Positions 1 through 6,172 of a DNA stretch of 9,232 bases are shown in pieces. Below the pieces are notes generated by a model. It was not told the DNA's origin. It saw only the letters and a program-made list of their open reading frames with translations, and did not search any database. Numbering within the stretch: position 1 is the first letter of the stretch; the number at the start of each line of letters is the position of its first letter. Source of the DNA: Clostridia bacterium (GTDB lineage Bacteria; Bacillota; Clostridia; Oscillospirales; Oscillospiraceae); assembly GCA_021153265.1 (NCBI GenBank), contig JAGKTU010000082.1, positions 1-9,232 on the forward strand, written 5' to 3'. Made by a program: the position numbers and the translations under genes.

Positions 1-1
1 G

Positions 2-133
2 CAGGCGGCTCAGGAGGTCGGTGTCAACCTGACCAACGGCTACAACGGCCACCTGACCAGCCGCGAAGCCGGCTCCGTCGGCGGCCAGATGGTCAAGAAG
101 ATGATCGAGGCTTACGAGCAGGGTCTGCAGTAA
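2..133 (+). CDS. Alpha/beta-type small acid-soluble spore protein (3' end only)
   Basis: Only the last 43 codons are in the window; the start lies to the left. The visible protein contains EVGVNL, then NGYNGHLTSREAGSVGGQMV and KKMIEAYEQ. This matches the conserved C-terminal half of alpha/beta SASPs (GVNL...TSR..GSVGG...K). In the known family these small proteins coat and protect DNA in dormant spores and are degraded by the GPR protease at germination. The protein ends in a short Gln-rich tail (EQGLQ) and TAA at 131-133, 12 nt before a strong hairpin terminator. Its presence implies a spore-former. Expression in the forespore (sigma-G) is expected from the family, but the promoter is outside the window. 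The family call is fairly sure; the exact paralogue cannot be told. Confidence 0.85.
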   Translation, partial: QAAQEVGVNLTNGYNGHLTSREAGSVGGQMVKKMIEAYEQGLQ

Positions 134-145
134 TCCCCCCACAAA

Positions 146-175
146 AAACAGGCATCCTAATCAGGATGCCTGTTT
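146..175. terminator. Bidirectional intrinsic terminator between SASP and proC
   Basis: Perfect 13-bp stem (146-158 with 163-175) and a 4-nt AATC loop. An A-run (143-148) precedes it and a T-rich run follows, so it can end transcription in both directions. It sits between the convergent SASP (+) and proC (-) genes; the proC stop codon begins 2 nt beyond the stem. Confidence 0.9.
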
Positions 176-177
176 CC

Positions 178-981
178 TTATTTCTTTATGAATTCCAGAT
201 TTTTGCGGTAGGTAGCGATGACCGCCTCCATGACTGCCGCGCGCATACCGCCCTTTTCCAGTTCACCCACACCCACGATGGTGCTGCCGCCGGGAGAACA
301 CACCGCATCCTTCATCTGACCGGGGTGCTTGCCGGTCTGCAGCATCAGCTGCGCCGTACCGATGAGGGTCTGAGCGGCATACTGCAGCGCCTTATCCCGG
401 GGCAGACCACAGGTCACCGCACCGTCAGCCAGGGCCTCCATAAACATGCTCACATAAGCAGGGCCGCTGCCGGCCAGTGCGCTGCCGGCATCGATGAGCT
501 TCTCCGGCAGCCGGTCCAGCATACCGGCAGGTGCCAGCGCCGCTAAAAATTCTGCCAAGTCCGCTTCCTTGACCCGTTCGTTGGCGTCATACAGGATCAC
601 GCCCTCGCCAATTTGCGCCGGGGTGTTGGGCATGATGCGGATCATAGGGAATCTGCCCCCGGCCATAGCCTCGATATTTGCCATGGTCAGGCCTGCCGCC
701 ATGGTCACCAGAACCACATCCCGACGTCCGCTCAAAATAGGCCGCAGTTCCCGGAGAACCTCCTCCATAAACTGAGGCTTCACACCAAGCACCACGAATT
801 TCGCCTGCTGTGCCACAGTCCGATTGTCTGCCGCGGTGCAGCCCAGCCCGGCGGCAAAGGCCGCAGCGCGCTCCGGATGCTTGGCTGCAACCAGAATCTC
901 TTCCGGTGCAGCCACCTTCACCACCGCGGACGCAATGGCACCGCCCATATTGCCGATGCCGATAAATCCAAATTTCGCCAT
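178..981 (-). CDS. proC: Pyrroline-5-carboxylate reductase
   Basis: ProC catalyses the last step of proline synthesis in the cytoplasm: NAD(P)H-dependent reduction of 1-pyrroline-5-carboxylate to L-proline. The 267-aa protein has the family's normal length. Visible motifs are the N-terminal Rossmann nucleotide loop GFIGIGNMG (residues 5-13), VKPQ (67-70), RIMPNTPAQIGEG (115-127), ALAGSGPAYV (168-177), and the C-terminal P5CR signature with SPGGSTIVGV followed by LEKGGMRAAVMEA (229-252). The start is ATG at 981 (MAKFGF): an AAGGAGG site at 989-995 lies 7 nt upstream, whereas the ATG two codons earlier is almost touching that site. The frame stays open further upstream, but those extra residues have no family counterpart. 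It is a single-gene unit with its own promoter, divergent from moxR and ending at the shared terminator. It looks intact. Confidence 0.96.
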   Translation of the reverse strand: MAKFGFIGIGNMGGAIASAVVKVAAPEEILVAAKHPERAAAFAAGLGCTAADNRTVAQQAKFVVLGVKPQFMEEVLRELRPILSGRRDVVLVTMAAGLTMANIEAMAGGRFPMIRIMPNTPAQIGEGVILYDANERVKEADLAEFLAALAPAGMLDRLPEKLIDAGSALAGSGPAYVSMFMEALADGAVTCGLPRDKALQYAAQTLIGTAQLMLQTGKHPGQMKDAVCSPGGSTIVGVGELEKGGMRAAVMEAVIATYRKNLEFIKK

Positions 982-1006
982 AGTCATGCCTCCTTGCATT
1001 TTCCTT

Positions 1007-1035
1007 ATTCTATCAGCCCTGGTGAAAAAATGCAA
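1007..1035 (-). promoter_or_regulatory. proC promoter
   Basis: On the minus strand there is a -35 TTGCAT (1030-1035), a 17-nt spacer and a -10 TAGAAT (1007-1012) with an extended TGA just upstream of it. The start point would fall near position 1000, giving a leader of only about 20 nt that just includes the RBS. Confidence 0.7.
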
Positions 1036-1050
1036 CGTTTCATTTTCTCG

Positions 1051-1063
1051 GTGACTTTGTCAC
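1051..1063. promoter_or_regulatory. Small palindrome between divergent promoters
   Basis: GTGAC-TTT-GTCAC is a perfect 5-bp inverted repeat. It lies between the proC -35 (1030-1035) and the moxR -35 (1064-1069), touching the latter. It could be a half-size operator or simply chance; nothing else in the window repeats it. Confidence 0.25.
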
Positions 1064-1091
1064 TTGCAGAATTTTTCCGATTTGATATACT
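1064..1091 (+). promoter_or_regulatory. moxR-VWA promoter
   Basis: TTGCAG (-35, 1064-1069), a 16-nt spacer and TATACT (-10, 1086-1091) preceded by TGA, giving an extended -10. It lies 30 nt upstream of the moxR start codon and should drive the two-gene unit. Confidence 0.7.
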
Positions 1092-1120
1092 GTATTCAGA
1101 AAAGCACAAGGAGGTATCCT

Positions 1121-2020
1121 ATGAAACCGGAAGAATTGAAGCAAAAAATGGATGCTGCCCATTATATTTACGATGACACGCTGGCTACCGTTCTGGCGGT
1201 GGCGCTGCAGCTTGGTCGCCCTCTGCTCATCGAAGGCGCAGCCGGCGTGGGCAAGACCGAGATCGCCAAGGTCATGGCTTCCGCCCTTGACCGGGACTTG
1301 GTGCGCCTGCAATGCTACGAAGGACTGGACGAGAGCAAGGCTCTGTATGAATGGAACTATCAGAAGCAGCTGCTGGCCATTCAGGTGAACATGGGGCAAA
1401 AGGACTCCGATGCCCTGACCCGGGACTTATTCAGCGACGAATATCTGCTGGAACGTCCCCTACTCAAGTCCATCCGTTCGGAAAAGGAAGTTGTTCTGCT
1501 CATCGATGAGATCGACAAAGCGGACGAAGAATTCGAAGCCTTCCTCTTGGAGCTGCTGTCCGATATGCAGGTATCCATTCCCGAAGTGGGTACGATCAAG
1601 GCCAAGACCATCCCCTTTGTGGTGCTGACCTCTAACCGCGCCCGTCCTCTGTCGGAGGCTCTGCGCCGCCGTTGCGCCTACCTCTACATCCCCTACCCCG
1701 ACATGGACAAGGAACTGGCCATTCTCCGTGCCAAGCTGCCCCATGTGGACGACCGGCTCAGCGCACAGGTGGCTCTGGCGGTGCAAAAGCTGCGCAACAG
1801 CGAGGCCATTTTGAAAAAGCCCTCCATCGCCGAAACGCTGGACTGGGCCGCCGCGCTGGATGCTCTGGGCATCCGGGATCTGACTGCCGACGCGCTGCGG
1901 CAGACCGCAGGATTTATCCTGAAAAACAGCGAAGACATGGCCGTATTGGAGGAAATCGCCGACCAACCCCTTGCACCGCACCACCATTGCGGCCACTGCG
2001 GAGGACACCACCATGGCTGA
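1121..2020 (+). CDS. MoxR-family AAA+ ATPase with His/Cys-rich tail
   Basis: Cytoplasmic AAA+ ATPase of the MoxR/CoxD type, 299 aa, the usual size. In the known family these ATPases work with VWA-domain partners as chaperones that mature or insert cofactors into protein complexes. Motifs seen: Walker A GAAGVGKT (39-46), Walker B VVLLIDEID (124-132, D129/E130), sensor-1 region VVLTSN (167-172, N172), and arginines RRR (182-184) in the LSEALRRRC segment typical of MoxR. The start is ATG 1121, with AAGGAGG at 1108-1114 and a 6-nt spacer; the upstream in-frame codons overlap the promoter. The last residues, HHHCGHCGGHHHG (287-299), form a His/Cys-rich tail that is not part of the AAA fold and may bind metal. 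The codons for GG in this tail also form the RBS of the next gene, and the stop codon lies 8 nt inside it, so the two genes are probably translationally coupled. The target of the pair is not evident; no cox or other dehydrogenase genes are nearby. Confidence 0.92.
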   Translation: MKPEELKQKMDAAHYIYDDTLATVLAVALQLGRPLLIEGAAGVGKTEIAKVMASALDRDLVRLQCYEGLDESKALYEWNYQKQLLAIQVNMGQKDSDALTRDLFSDEYLLERPLLKSIRSEKEVVLLIDEIDKADEEFEAFLLELLSDMQVSIPEVGTIKAKTIPFVVLTSNRARPLSEALRRRCAYLYIPYPDMDKELAILRAKLPHVDDRLSAQVALAVQKLRNSEAILKKPSIAETLDWAAALDALGIRDLTADALRQTAGFILKNSEDMAVLEEIADQPLAPHHHCGHCGGHHHG

Positions 2021-3290
2021 CCCCGGCATCTATCTGGAGAAGCTGAGCCTGTTTTCCCGGTTTTTACGGGATGAGGGGTTGATCATCAGCCCGGGTGAGA
2101 CTGCCGATGCCGCTAAGATCCTCACGGAGTTGGGTTTTCAGGACCGGGAGCAGGTCAAGACCGCCCTGCGTACCGTCTATGCCAAATCCAGAACCGACCA
2201 ACTGGCCTTTGATCGGGTTTTTGACGCATTTTTCATCACCGAGGAGGAAATGCGCCGGCAGGCTGAGGAGCATATCCGCCGGGAGGCGGAAAAAGAGCAG
2301 GCCCGCCGGGAAGCGGAGGAGGAATTGCAGCTGAGCGGCGAGCCTATGGACTTAACCGAGGAGCAAATGGACACCTACGCCTCCATGCCCGAGGATGCCC
2401 GGGAGAAGCTGCGCCGCTTCATGAACCGCTACCGCAGTAACGCCGAGCGCAACCCGGAGCTGTACGCCAATTTCATCCACTCCGTCTTCGCCAAGACCCT
2501 CTTGGAGCAGCAGATGCTGCTGGAGGATGCCGCCCTCGGTGCGGAAGCCGCCGACCCGGAGGTGGGACTTCTCTTCCGGGACATCTCCCGGTTCAAGGAC
2601 ACGGAGATTCCCAAAGCCATCTCCATCATCCAGACCATCTCCCGGCAAATCACCGGCGAACTCACCGCCAAGCGCAAGCGCAAGGGCAGAAGCGGCAAGC
2701 TGGACTTCCGCCGCACCATCCGAAAGGGCTTGGAGACCGGCGGCAGCCTGTACCAGCTTCGCTACCGGAAAAAGCGCAGCCGGAAGAAGCATTTGGTGCT
2801 GCTGTGCGACGTATCCGGCTCTATGGTGCAGTTTTCGGAGTTTGCTCTGCGCTTCATCCAGTCGCTGAACCAGATGTCGGAAAGCTCCCGGGTGTTCCTC
2901 TTTTCGGAAGAACTCTACGAAGCCGATGCTTTCAGCCTGCAGAATATGGACTTATTCCGCAATTATGTCCGCAGCTGCGGCATCTATGGCAAAGGCACGG
3001 ACTTAGGCTCTGCGCTGCAGAAGCTCTGTACCCAGTCCCCTGCCGTCCTCAACGCCTCCACTACCCTGCTGATCCTCTCCGACACCAAGACCATCGACCA
3101 GCCCCGGGCCTTGGCAGCATTGCAGGAAGCCAAGCGTCTTGCCGGCCGCACCATCTGGCTCAACCCCATCCCGGAACACCATTGGCCCCATATCCGCAGT
3201 GTGCAGGCCTTCCGTTCCCTTTGCACCATGGTCTGCTGCAGCACCTTAAGTTCCCTTGCCGCCGCCTGCCGGAGATTGGTGATCCAATAA
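2013..3290 (+). CDS. CoxE-like von Willebrand factor A domain protein
   Basis: A 425-aa protein and partner of the preceding MoxR ATPase. The N-terminal half is helical and charged, with a Glu/Arg-rich likely coiled-coil stretch at about 76-106. A basic linker (KRKRKGRSGK, 220-229) precedes the C-terminal VWA domain. That domain has an intact MIDAS: DVSGSM (D266, S268, S270), the threonine in GKGTDLGSAL (T329) and LSD (D357), so it should bind a divalent metal and a protein ligand. This layout matches the CoxE-like VWA family (PF05762). The start is ATG 2013, not the in-frame ATG 42 nt upstream inside moxR: GGAGG at 2000-2004 lies 8 nt before it and the protein then begins MADPGIYLEKL. It overlaps moxR by 8 nt and ends directly on a terminator hairpin, so the operon is just these two genes. 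No signal peptide is seen, so it is cytoplasmic. A copy of its last 33 codons recurs at 5112-5216. Confidence 0.9.
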   Translation: MADPGIYLEKLSLFSRFLRDEGLIISPGETADAAKILTELGFQDREQVKTALRTVYAKSRTDQLAFDRVFDAFFITEEEMRRQAEEHIRREAEKEQARREAEEELQLSGEPMDLTEEQMDTYASMPEDAREKLRRFMNRYRSNAERNPELYANFIHSVFAKTLLEQQMLLEDAALGAEAADPEVGLLFRDISRFKDTEIPKAISIIQTISRQITGELTAKRKRKGRSGKLDFRRTIRKGLETGGSLYQLRYRKKRSRKKHLVLLCDVSGSMVQFSEFALRFIQSLNQMSESSRVFLFSEELYEADAFSLQNMDLFRNYVRSCGIYGKGTDLGSALQKLCTQSPAVLNASTTLLILSDTKTIDQPRALAALQEAKRLAGRTIWLNPIPEHHWPHIRSVQAFRSLCTMVCCSTLSSLAAACRRLVIQ

Positions 3291-3320
3291 AAACTGCCCT
3301 TCCTCCCGGCAGGGCAGTTT
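3291..3320 (+). terminator. Terminator after moxR-VWA operon
   Basis: AAACTGCCCT (3291-3300) pairs with AGGGCAGTTT (3311-3320) around a 10-nt loop, directly after the VWA stop codon. The downstream T-tract is interrupted (GCTATTCTTT), so it may be leaky. Confidence 0.75.
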
Positions 3321-3359
3321 GCTATTCTTTAAGCTTGGATTAATACGCAAATCACACTA

Positions 3360-3388
3360 TTGCTTTCGCTCTGCATTTTAGCTACAAT
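3360..3388 (+). promoter_or_regulatory. Promoter of lipoprotein gene 1
   Basis: TTGCTT (-35, 3360-3365), a 17-nt spacer and TACAAT (-10, 3383-3388), followed by a leader of about 45 nt. The same promoter with the same spacing recurs at 4385-4413; its preservation in both repeat copies supports it. Confidence 0.75.
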
Positions 3389-3440
3389 GTCAGAAAGAAG
3401 TTACTACTTGTTACTGCCACCGAAAAGGAGGACTGCAACT

Positions 3441-4265
3441 ATGAAGTATCCTGTTTTGCACCGCATTTGTTCCCTCATTCTCGTGCTTCTGCTGTGTTTT
3501 TCCCTCAGCGCCTGTCAGACAGCGGACAGCCAGCCCCAATCCCCCACGCAAGTTCCATCCAACTATCCCATTCTCTTTCTGGATGGCATCGAGGGCGACA
3601 CCCACGCCTATGTGCTGTGCGCCATCGACTCCGGGGAACTGAAACTCGCCGATGACTATCTCTATAACGGCAAGCCCCTTTCCGATTACTTAGATTGTCA
3701 AAATGAGGCAGTTTCTTCCGATATTCTGGATACTGCCCAGGAATTCACCTTCATCAATGCCAATGGCATGACTTTCCAGACCGGCATCGACGGTTTGACC
3801 TGCACAGACCGGCCTATTGATGAGTCGATTGCGGTATGTGCCGAGGTGGACAGTCAGCCCGGTGAAAAAAGCTATTACTTAGGCACCTACACCGGCGTTT
3901 CCCTGCTCCCGGCTGACATGACCGTGGGAGACAAGCTGATTTCCGCCGATCTGGATGGGGATGGACAGGTGGATACCGTTTCCTGGGCATTTACCCCAGC
4001 AAATCCCGAGGAATACGGCGAGCACTTCGACTACACCATCACCGTTGCCATGGGCGGCACTTCCTACAACATCGAAAGTGACGAGAATTACCCCTGCGCG
4101 GAAGAAGATCTGACGATCTTTGTTGCCGATCTGGACCAGAACGGCAAATACGAGCTGGTGGTGTGCGAAAACAGCCTATCCCGATTCCGGTCTGTCACGG
4201 TTTACCGGCTGAATGCCGGTACGGCAGAAGCGTGGCTGACATATGTCATCGACCCCGAGCCTTAA
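3441..4265 (+). CDS. Putative lipoprotein 1 with Asp-rich calcium-loop motifs
   Basis: A 274-aa exported lipoprotein of unknown function. The N-terminus is a lipoprotein signal peptide: basic start, hydrophobic LILVLLLCF, then lipobox LSAC with Cys25 as the likely lipid-modified residue. The start is ATG 3441 with AAGGAGG 9 nt upstream. The mature part begins with a Gln/Pro/Ser-rich linker (26-40). Near the C-terminus are two Asp-rich loops, DLDGDGQVD (170-178) and DLDQNGKYE (230-238), in contexts ISADLDGDG and IFVADLDQNG, resembling EF-hand/FG-GAP-type calcium-binding loops of extracellular beta proteins. Calcium binding is inferred, not shown. It is monocistronic, with its own promoter and a terminator 50 nt after the stop. 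Its signal peptide coding sequence is identical at the DNA level to that of the next gene, but the mature parts show no visible similarity. Confidence 0.82.
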   Translation: MKYPVLHRICSLILVLLLCFSLSACQTADSQPQSPTQVPSNYPILFLDGIEGDTHAYVLCAIDSGELKLADDYLYNGKPLSDYLDCQNEAVSSDILDTAQEFTFINANGMTFQTGIDGLTCTDRPIDESIAVCAEVDSQPGEKSYYLGTYTGVSLLPADMTVGDKLISADLDGDGQVDTVSWAFTPANPEEYGEHFDYTITVAMGGTSYNIESDENYPCAEEDLTIFVADLDQNGKYELVVCENSLSRFRSVTVYRLNAGTAEAWLTYVIDPEP

Positions 4266-4315
4266 GAATCTCCCTCTGATATTAACAATCCAGCCCCAGC
4301 TGAACCGAACCAATA

Positions 4316-4345
4316 AAACTGCCCTGCCGGGAGGCAGGGCAGTTT
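4316..4345 (+). terminator. Terminator after lipoprotein gene 1
   Basis: Perfect 13-bp stem (4316-4328 with 4333-4345) and a GGGA loop, followed by ACTGTTCTTT. It is homologous to the terminator at 3291-3320. Confidence 0.8.
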
Positions 4346-4384
4346 ACTGTTCTTTAAGCTTGGATTAATATGCAAATCACACTA

Positions 4385-4413
4385 TTGCTTTCGCTCTACA
4401 TTTTAGCTACAAT
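4385..4413 (+). promoter_or_regulatory. Promoter of lipoprotein gene 2
   Basis: TTGCTT (4385-4390), a 17-nt spacer and TACAAT (4408-4413). It has the same hexamers and spacing as the lipoprotein 1 promoter. Confidence 0.75.
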
Positions 4414-4469
4414 ATCAGAAGGAAGCAAGTTATTACTTATTACTGCCGCTGAAAAGGAGGACTGCAACT

Positions 4470-4961
4470 ATGAAGTATCCTGTTTTGCACCGCATTTGTT
4501 CCCTCATTCTCGTGCTTCTGCTGTGTTTTTCCCTCAGCGGTTGCGGCAATAACATCCCTCCCAAACAGGAAGCTGTGGAAAGCCATTTCTGGGACAACTG
4601 GTCGGAAATTCAGACGGTTGTGGACTATATGGTGGATTCCGGGTATGAAGACTTCTACATCATGGATGCCAGCGGCGAGGCTACTGCGGATTTGGGGAAG
4701 ATCACCATTACTGACGAATCTGTTCTGGATGCAATTTCCGCCCTGATATCCGACGGAAACTACTATAGCATCTCAAAAAGCGGCAACACCATCCATTTTG
4801 TGCAATGGTGGGGCATCAAAGATATCAATTGCGGAGTTGCCTATTCCATTAACCACACCGATCCACCCGAGGTGCAGTTTTGCACCACCCTGGATCCTTT
4901 GATCGAACCCGGATGGTATTATTACGTCGCAGATTACAATAAGTGGCGCAGCAGCCGCTGA
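4470..4961 (+). CDS. Putative lipoprotein 2, unknown function
   Basis: A 163-aa predicted lipoprotein. Residues 1-23 are identical to lipoprotein 1, and the lipobox is a textbook LSGC with Cys25. The start is ATG 4470 with AAGGAGG 9 nt upstream. The mature part (from GNNIPPKQEAVE) is small and rich in aromatic and acidic residues: an acidic stretch with WDNWSEIQ and YMVDSGYEDFYIMD, then ITITDESVLDAISALI, then a beta-rich end (HFVQWWGIKD, EPGWYYYVAD). I do not recognise the family and see no catalytic motif. The length suggests one small globular domain on the outer face of the membrane. It is monocistronic, followed 29 nt after its stop by a strong hairpin terminator. Its close 5' identity and unrelated body compared with lipoprotein 1 suggest a swapped or acquired payload behind a shared expression cassette. 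Confidence 0.78.
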   Translation: MKYPVLHRICSLILVLLLCFSLSGCGNNIPPKQEAVESHFWDNWSEIQTVVDYMVDSGYEDFYIMDASGEATADLGKITITDESVLDAISALISDGNYYSISKSGNTIHFVQWWGIKDINCGVAYSINHTDPPEVQFCTTLDPLIEPGWYYYVADYNKWRSSR

Positions 4962-4990
4962 CAACGAACCATGTTCCGCCCCATCAGATA

Positions 4991-5024
4991 CAGAAAAGCC
5001 AGCCCCAACGGGCTGGCTTTTCTG
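4991..5024 (+). terminator. Terminator after lipoprotein gene 2
   Basis: Perfect 15-bp stem (4991-5005 with 5010-5024) and a CAAC loop. The A-run on the left arm and T-run on the right arm allow function on either strand. It is unrelated in sequence to the other terminators of the cluster. Confidence 0.85.
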
Positions 5025-5111
5025 TCATATATTACACAATTTGATACAATTTCCATCTCGATCCCGTTGCCTACGTAGAAACCGCAGATTCCCCTTATGC
5101 GGCCGTTTCTC
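5025..5111. other. Short intergenic stretch with no recognised content
   Basis: An AT-rich start and then mixed sequence between the lipoprotein 2 terminator and the VWA remnant. I see no ORF with an RBS, no clear promoter and no convincing similarity to the VWA gene upstream of position 5111. Confidence 0.5.
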
Positions 5112-5216
5112 CATATCCACAGTGTGCAGGCCTTCCGCTCCCTTTGCACCATGCTCTGCTGCAGTACCTTAATTTCCCTTGCCGACGCCTGCCGGAGATT
5201 GGTGATCCAATCATAA
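5112..5216 (+). pseudogene. Duplicated 3' remnant of the VWA (CoxE-like) gene
   Basis: Positions 5111-5213 align without gaps to 3188-3290, with about 7 differences in 103 nt. The copy reads in the same frame as the VWA C-terminus (from HIHSVQAFRSLCTM to CRRLVIQ). The original TAA is changed to TCA, so one extra Ser codon precedes a new TAA at 5214-5216. There is no start codon with an RBS and no VWA motifs, so it is a fragment left by duplication or recombination, not a gene. The downstream terminator was copied with it. Confidence 0.88.
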
Positions 5217-5218
5217 CT

Positions 5219-5244
5219 GCCCTGTCTCCCGGCAGGGCTTTTTT
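5219..5244 (+). terminator. Terminator after the VWA remnant
   Basis: GCCCTG (5219-5224) pairs with CAGGGC (5233-5238) around an 8-nt loop, followed by six T. It corresponds in position and sequence to the operon terminator at 3291-3320, but with a shorter stem and a better T-tract. Confidence 0.8.
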
Positions 5245-5249
5245 CCATA

Positions 5250-5278
5250 TTGAATTCGGTTTTAATTTAGATTATACT
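5250..5278 (+). promoter_or_regulatory. Promoter of the two-TM protein gene
   Basis: TTGAAT (5250-5255), a 17-nt spacer and TATACT (5273-5278) in AT-rich DNA, 24 nt upstream of the start codon at 5303. Confidence 0.75.
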
Positions 5279-5302
5279 GTAAATTAGAAAGAGGTGCCGC
5301 AC

Positions 5303-5950
5303 ATGAAACGTATATTCACATGGTCAGATAAGCAATATGAGTCTTTCGCCCTGCTCCTCGTGATTGCCTTTGGTCTGGTGGTCTGTCTGACCCAGGGGAA
5401 GCCTTATCCAAAGCCCTATTACGCAACGCCCGCGGTATCCGGCGAATACCCAGCGCTGGAAATGGACGCAGACACGGTGGTCGAAGCCGGAGAGCATCTG
5501 TATGTGCTTCTCAATCCCACGCAAGGCATCGTGCAGGTGTATGACCTCAGCGGCACTTATCGGCAGACCCTGTTCTTTGACTGCCATAATAATGGATGCT
5601 TTTCCCTTGCAGCATCCGGGGAAACGGCCTATGTCCGGGACAAGGTCGGCAACGTATATGTTCTGAACAACGGAGAATTCGACCGTTTTCTGAAGAAGTC
5701 AGACCTGAGCGAGCTTCCCGAGGGTTTGGATTTCTATGCCACGTCATCGTCAGAAGGCTACGAAATTCGAAAAAACACCGTCTGGCGGATCACGGTGGAG
5801 GGTGAAGAATGTATCATCCCTGCCCCCACAGTAAGCATTCGGACGATCATCCGCAACGTGTTGCTGGGATGCATTACCCTCATCGGCATTGTGTTGTCTG
5901 TTTGGAGGATAAAATACGGCTCCAAAAGAGGTGCAAAATGGTGCCGTTGA
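5303..5950 (+). CDS. Putative membrane protein with two TM helices and an extracellular beta domain
   Basis: A 215-aa protein; family not recognised. The layout is a short basic N-terminus (MKRIF), TM helix at about 14-30 (FALLLVIAFGLVVCL), a hydrophilic domain at about 32-178, TM helix at about 183-203 (IRNVLLGCITLIGIVLSV), and a basic tail. Positive charges at both ends suggest both termini are cytoplasmic and the middle domain outside. That domain has repeated beta-propeller-like strands (HLYVLLNPTQGIVQVYD, TAYVRDKVGNVYVLNNGEF), similar to NHL/PQQ-type blades, but it is too short for a full propeller. The start is ATG 5303 with AGAAAGAGG 9 nt before it; a GTG three codons earlier would overlap that RBS. 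The final codons and stop (TGG TGC CGT TGA, 5939-5950) fall in the repeat-like element that begins near 5940, so the natural C-terminus may have been cut and replaced. Confidence 0.72.
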   Translation: MKRIFTWSDKQYESFALLLVIAFGLVVCLTQGKPYPKPYYATPAVSGEYPALEMDADTVVEAGEHLYVLLNPTQGIVQVYDLSGTYRQTLFFDCHNNGCFSLAASGETAYVRDKVGNVYVLNNGEFDRFLKKSDLSELPEGLDFYATSSSEGYEIRKNTVWRITVEGEECIIPAPTVSIRTIIRNVLLGCITLIGIVLSVWRIKYGSKRGAKWCR

Positions 5951-6069
5951 CGGGACTCGATCTGCATTTTTGCCCTATGGGTAAAAATAATGGTTCGCCT
6001 CGGTCGAGCCCTCGGCGGCAACGCTCATCCGCGTTGCATTCGATGGGTTCGAGTCCCTATCCTCACAAT

Positions 6070-6106
6070 AAGAAAAGCGAAACCCCGACGGGGTCTCGCT
6101 TTTCTT
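6070..6106. terminator. Strong hairpin within the composite element
   Basis: An 11-bp arm (6070-6080 with 6096-6106), one A/C mismatch, then a 5-bp ACCCC/GGGGT stem (6082-6086 with 6090-6094) and a GAC loop. The A-run on the left and T-run on the right make it terminator-like on both strands. It would block readthrough from the two-TM gene into the RHS remnant. Confidence 0.7.
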
Positions 6107-6131
6107 GGTGCCGTTGTTCTGTTGCGGTGCC

Positions 6132-6172
6132 CTGTATTTTCGGCGGCGGTCAAAGCCGCCTTGAAAATACAG
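6132..6172. repeat. Extended hairpin in the composite element
   Basis: CTGTATTTTC (6132-6141) pairs with GAAAATACAG (6163-6172). Inside, GGCGGC (6142-6147) pairs with GCCGCC (6155-6160), leaving a 2-nt TT bulge and a 7-nt loop. There is no T-tract after it, so it is a structural repeat more than a terminator. Confidence 0.75.

Larger units (their letters stand above)
3284..3510 (+). repeat. Direct repeat copy A: terminator, promoter, RBS and signal peptide
   Basis: This block is nearly identical to 4310-4539. It runs from the VWA stop codon through the terminator, promoter, leader and RBS into the first 70 nt of lipoprotein gene 1. Those 70 nt and the RBS region are identical in the two copies. 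The leader differs by a few substitutions and a 4-nt indel near 3395-3405. Similarity stops abruptly at the lipobox. Confidence 0.9.
4310..4539 (+). repeat. Direct repeat copy B: terminator, promoter, RBS and signal peptide
   Basis: Second copy of the 3284-3510 block, starting in the terminator after lipoprotein gene 1 and ending at codon 23 of lipoprotein gene 2. The copy has a better-paired terminator than copy A (13-bp stem, 4-nt loop) and the same promoter hexamers. Confidence 0.9.

Noticed and set aside
982..1035. Upstream in-frame start giving ProC 18 extra residues
   Set aside because: The extension lies over the predicted promoter and RBS; the AAGGAGG spacing and family N-terminus (MAKFGFIG) favour position 981.
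613..1176. 187-codon plus-strand frame opposite proC
   Set aside because: Shadow of proC, which has full-length family motifs; no RBS and no recognisable protein.
2804..3343. 179-codon frame overlapping the VWA domain
   Set aside because: Alternative frame of the VWA gene, running through its terminator; no RBS.
3284..4539. CRISPR array or insertion sequence as explanation for the repeats
   Set aside because: Only two long copies containing ordinary gene signals, no regular short repeats with spacers, no transposase and no terminal inverted repeats.
5294..5302. GTG start three codons before the two-TM gene's ATG
   Set aside because: The GTG directly abuts the AGAAAGAGG ribosome site; the ATG at 5303 has normal spacing.
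5990..6068. Possible tRNA gene, because of GGTTCGAGTCCC near 6046-6057
   Set aside because: Only 3 of 5 T-stem pairs form, no matching acceptor 5' strand is found upstream, and no D-arm or anticodon arm of normal size can be folded. It is at most a tRNA fragment or mimic.
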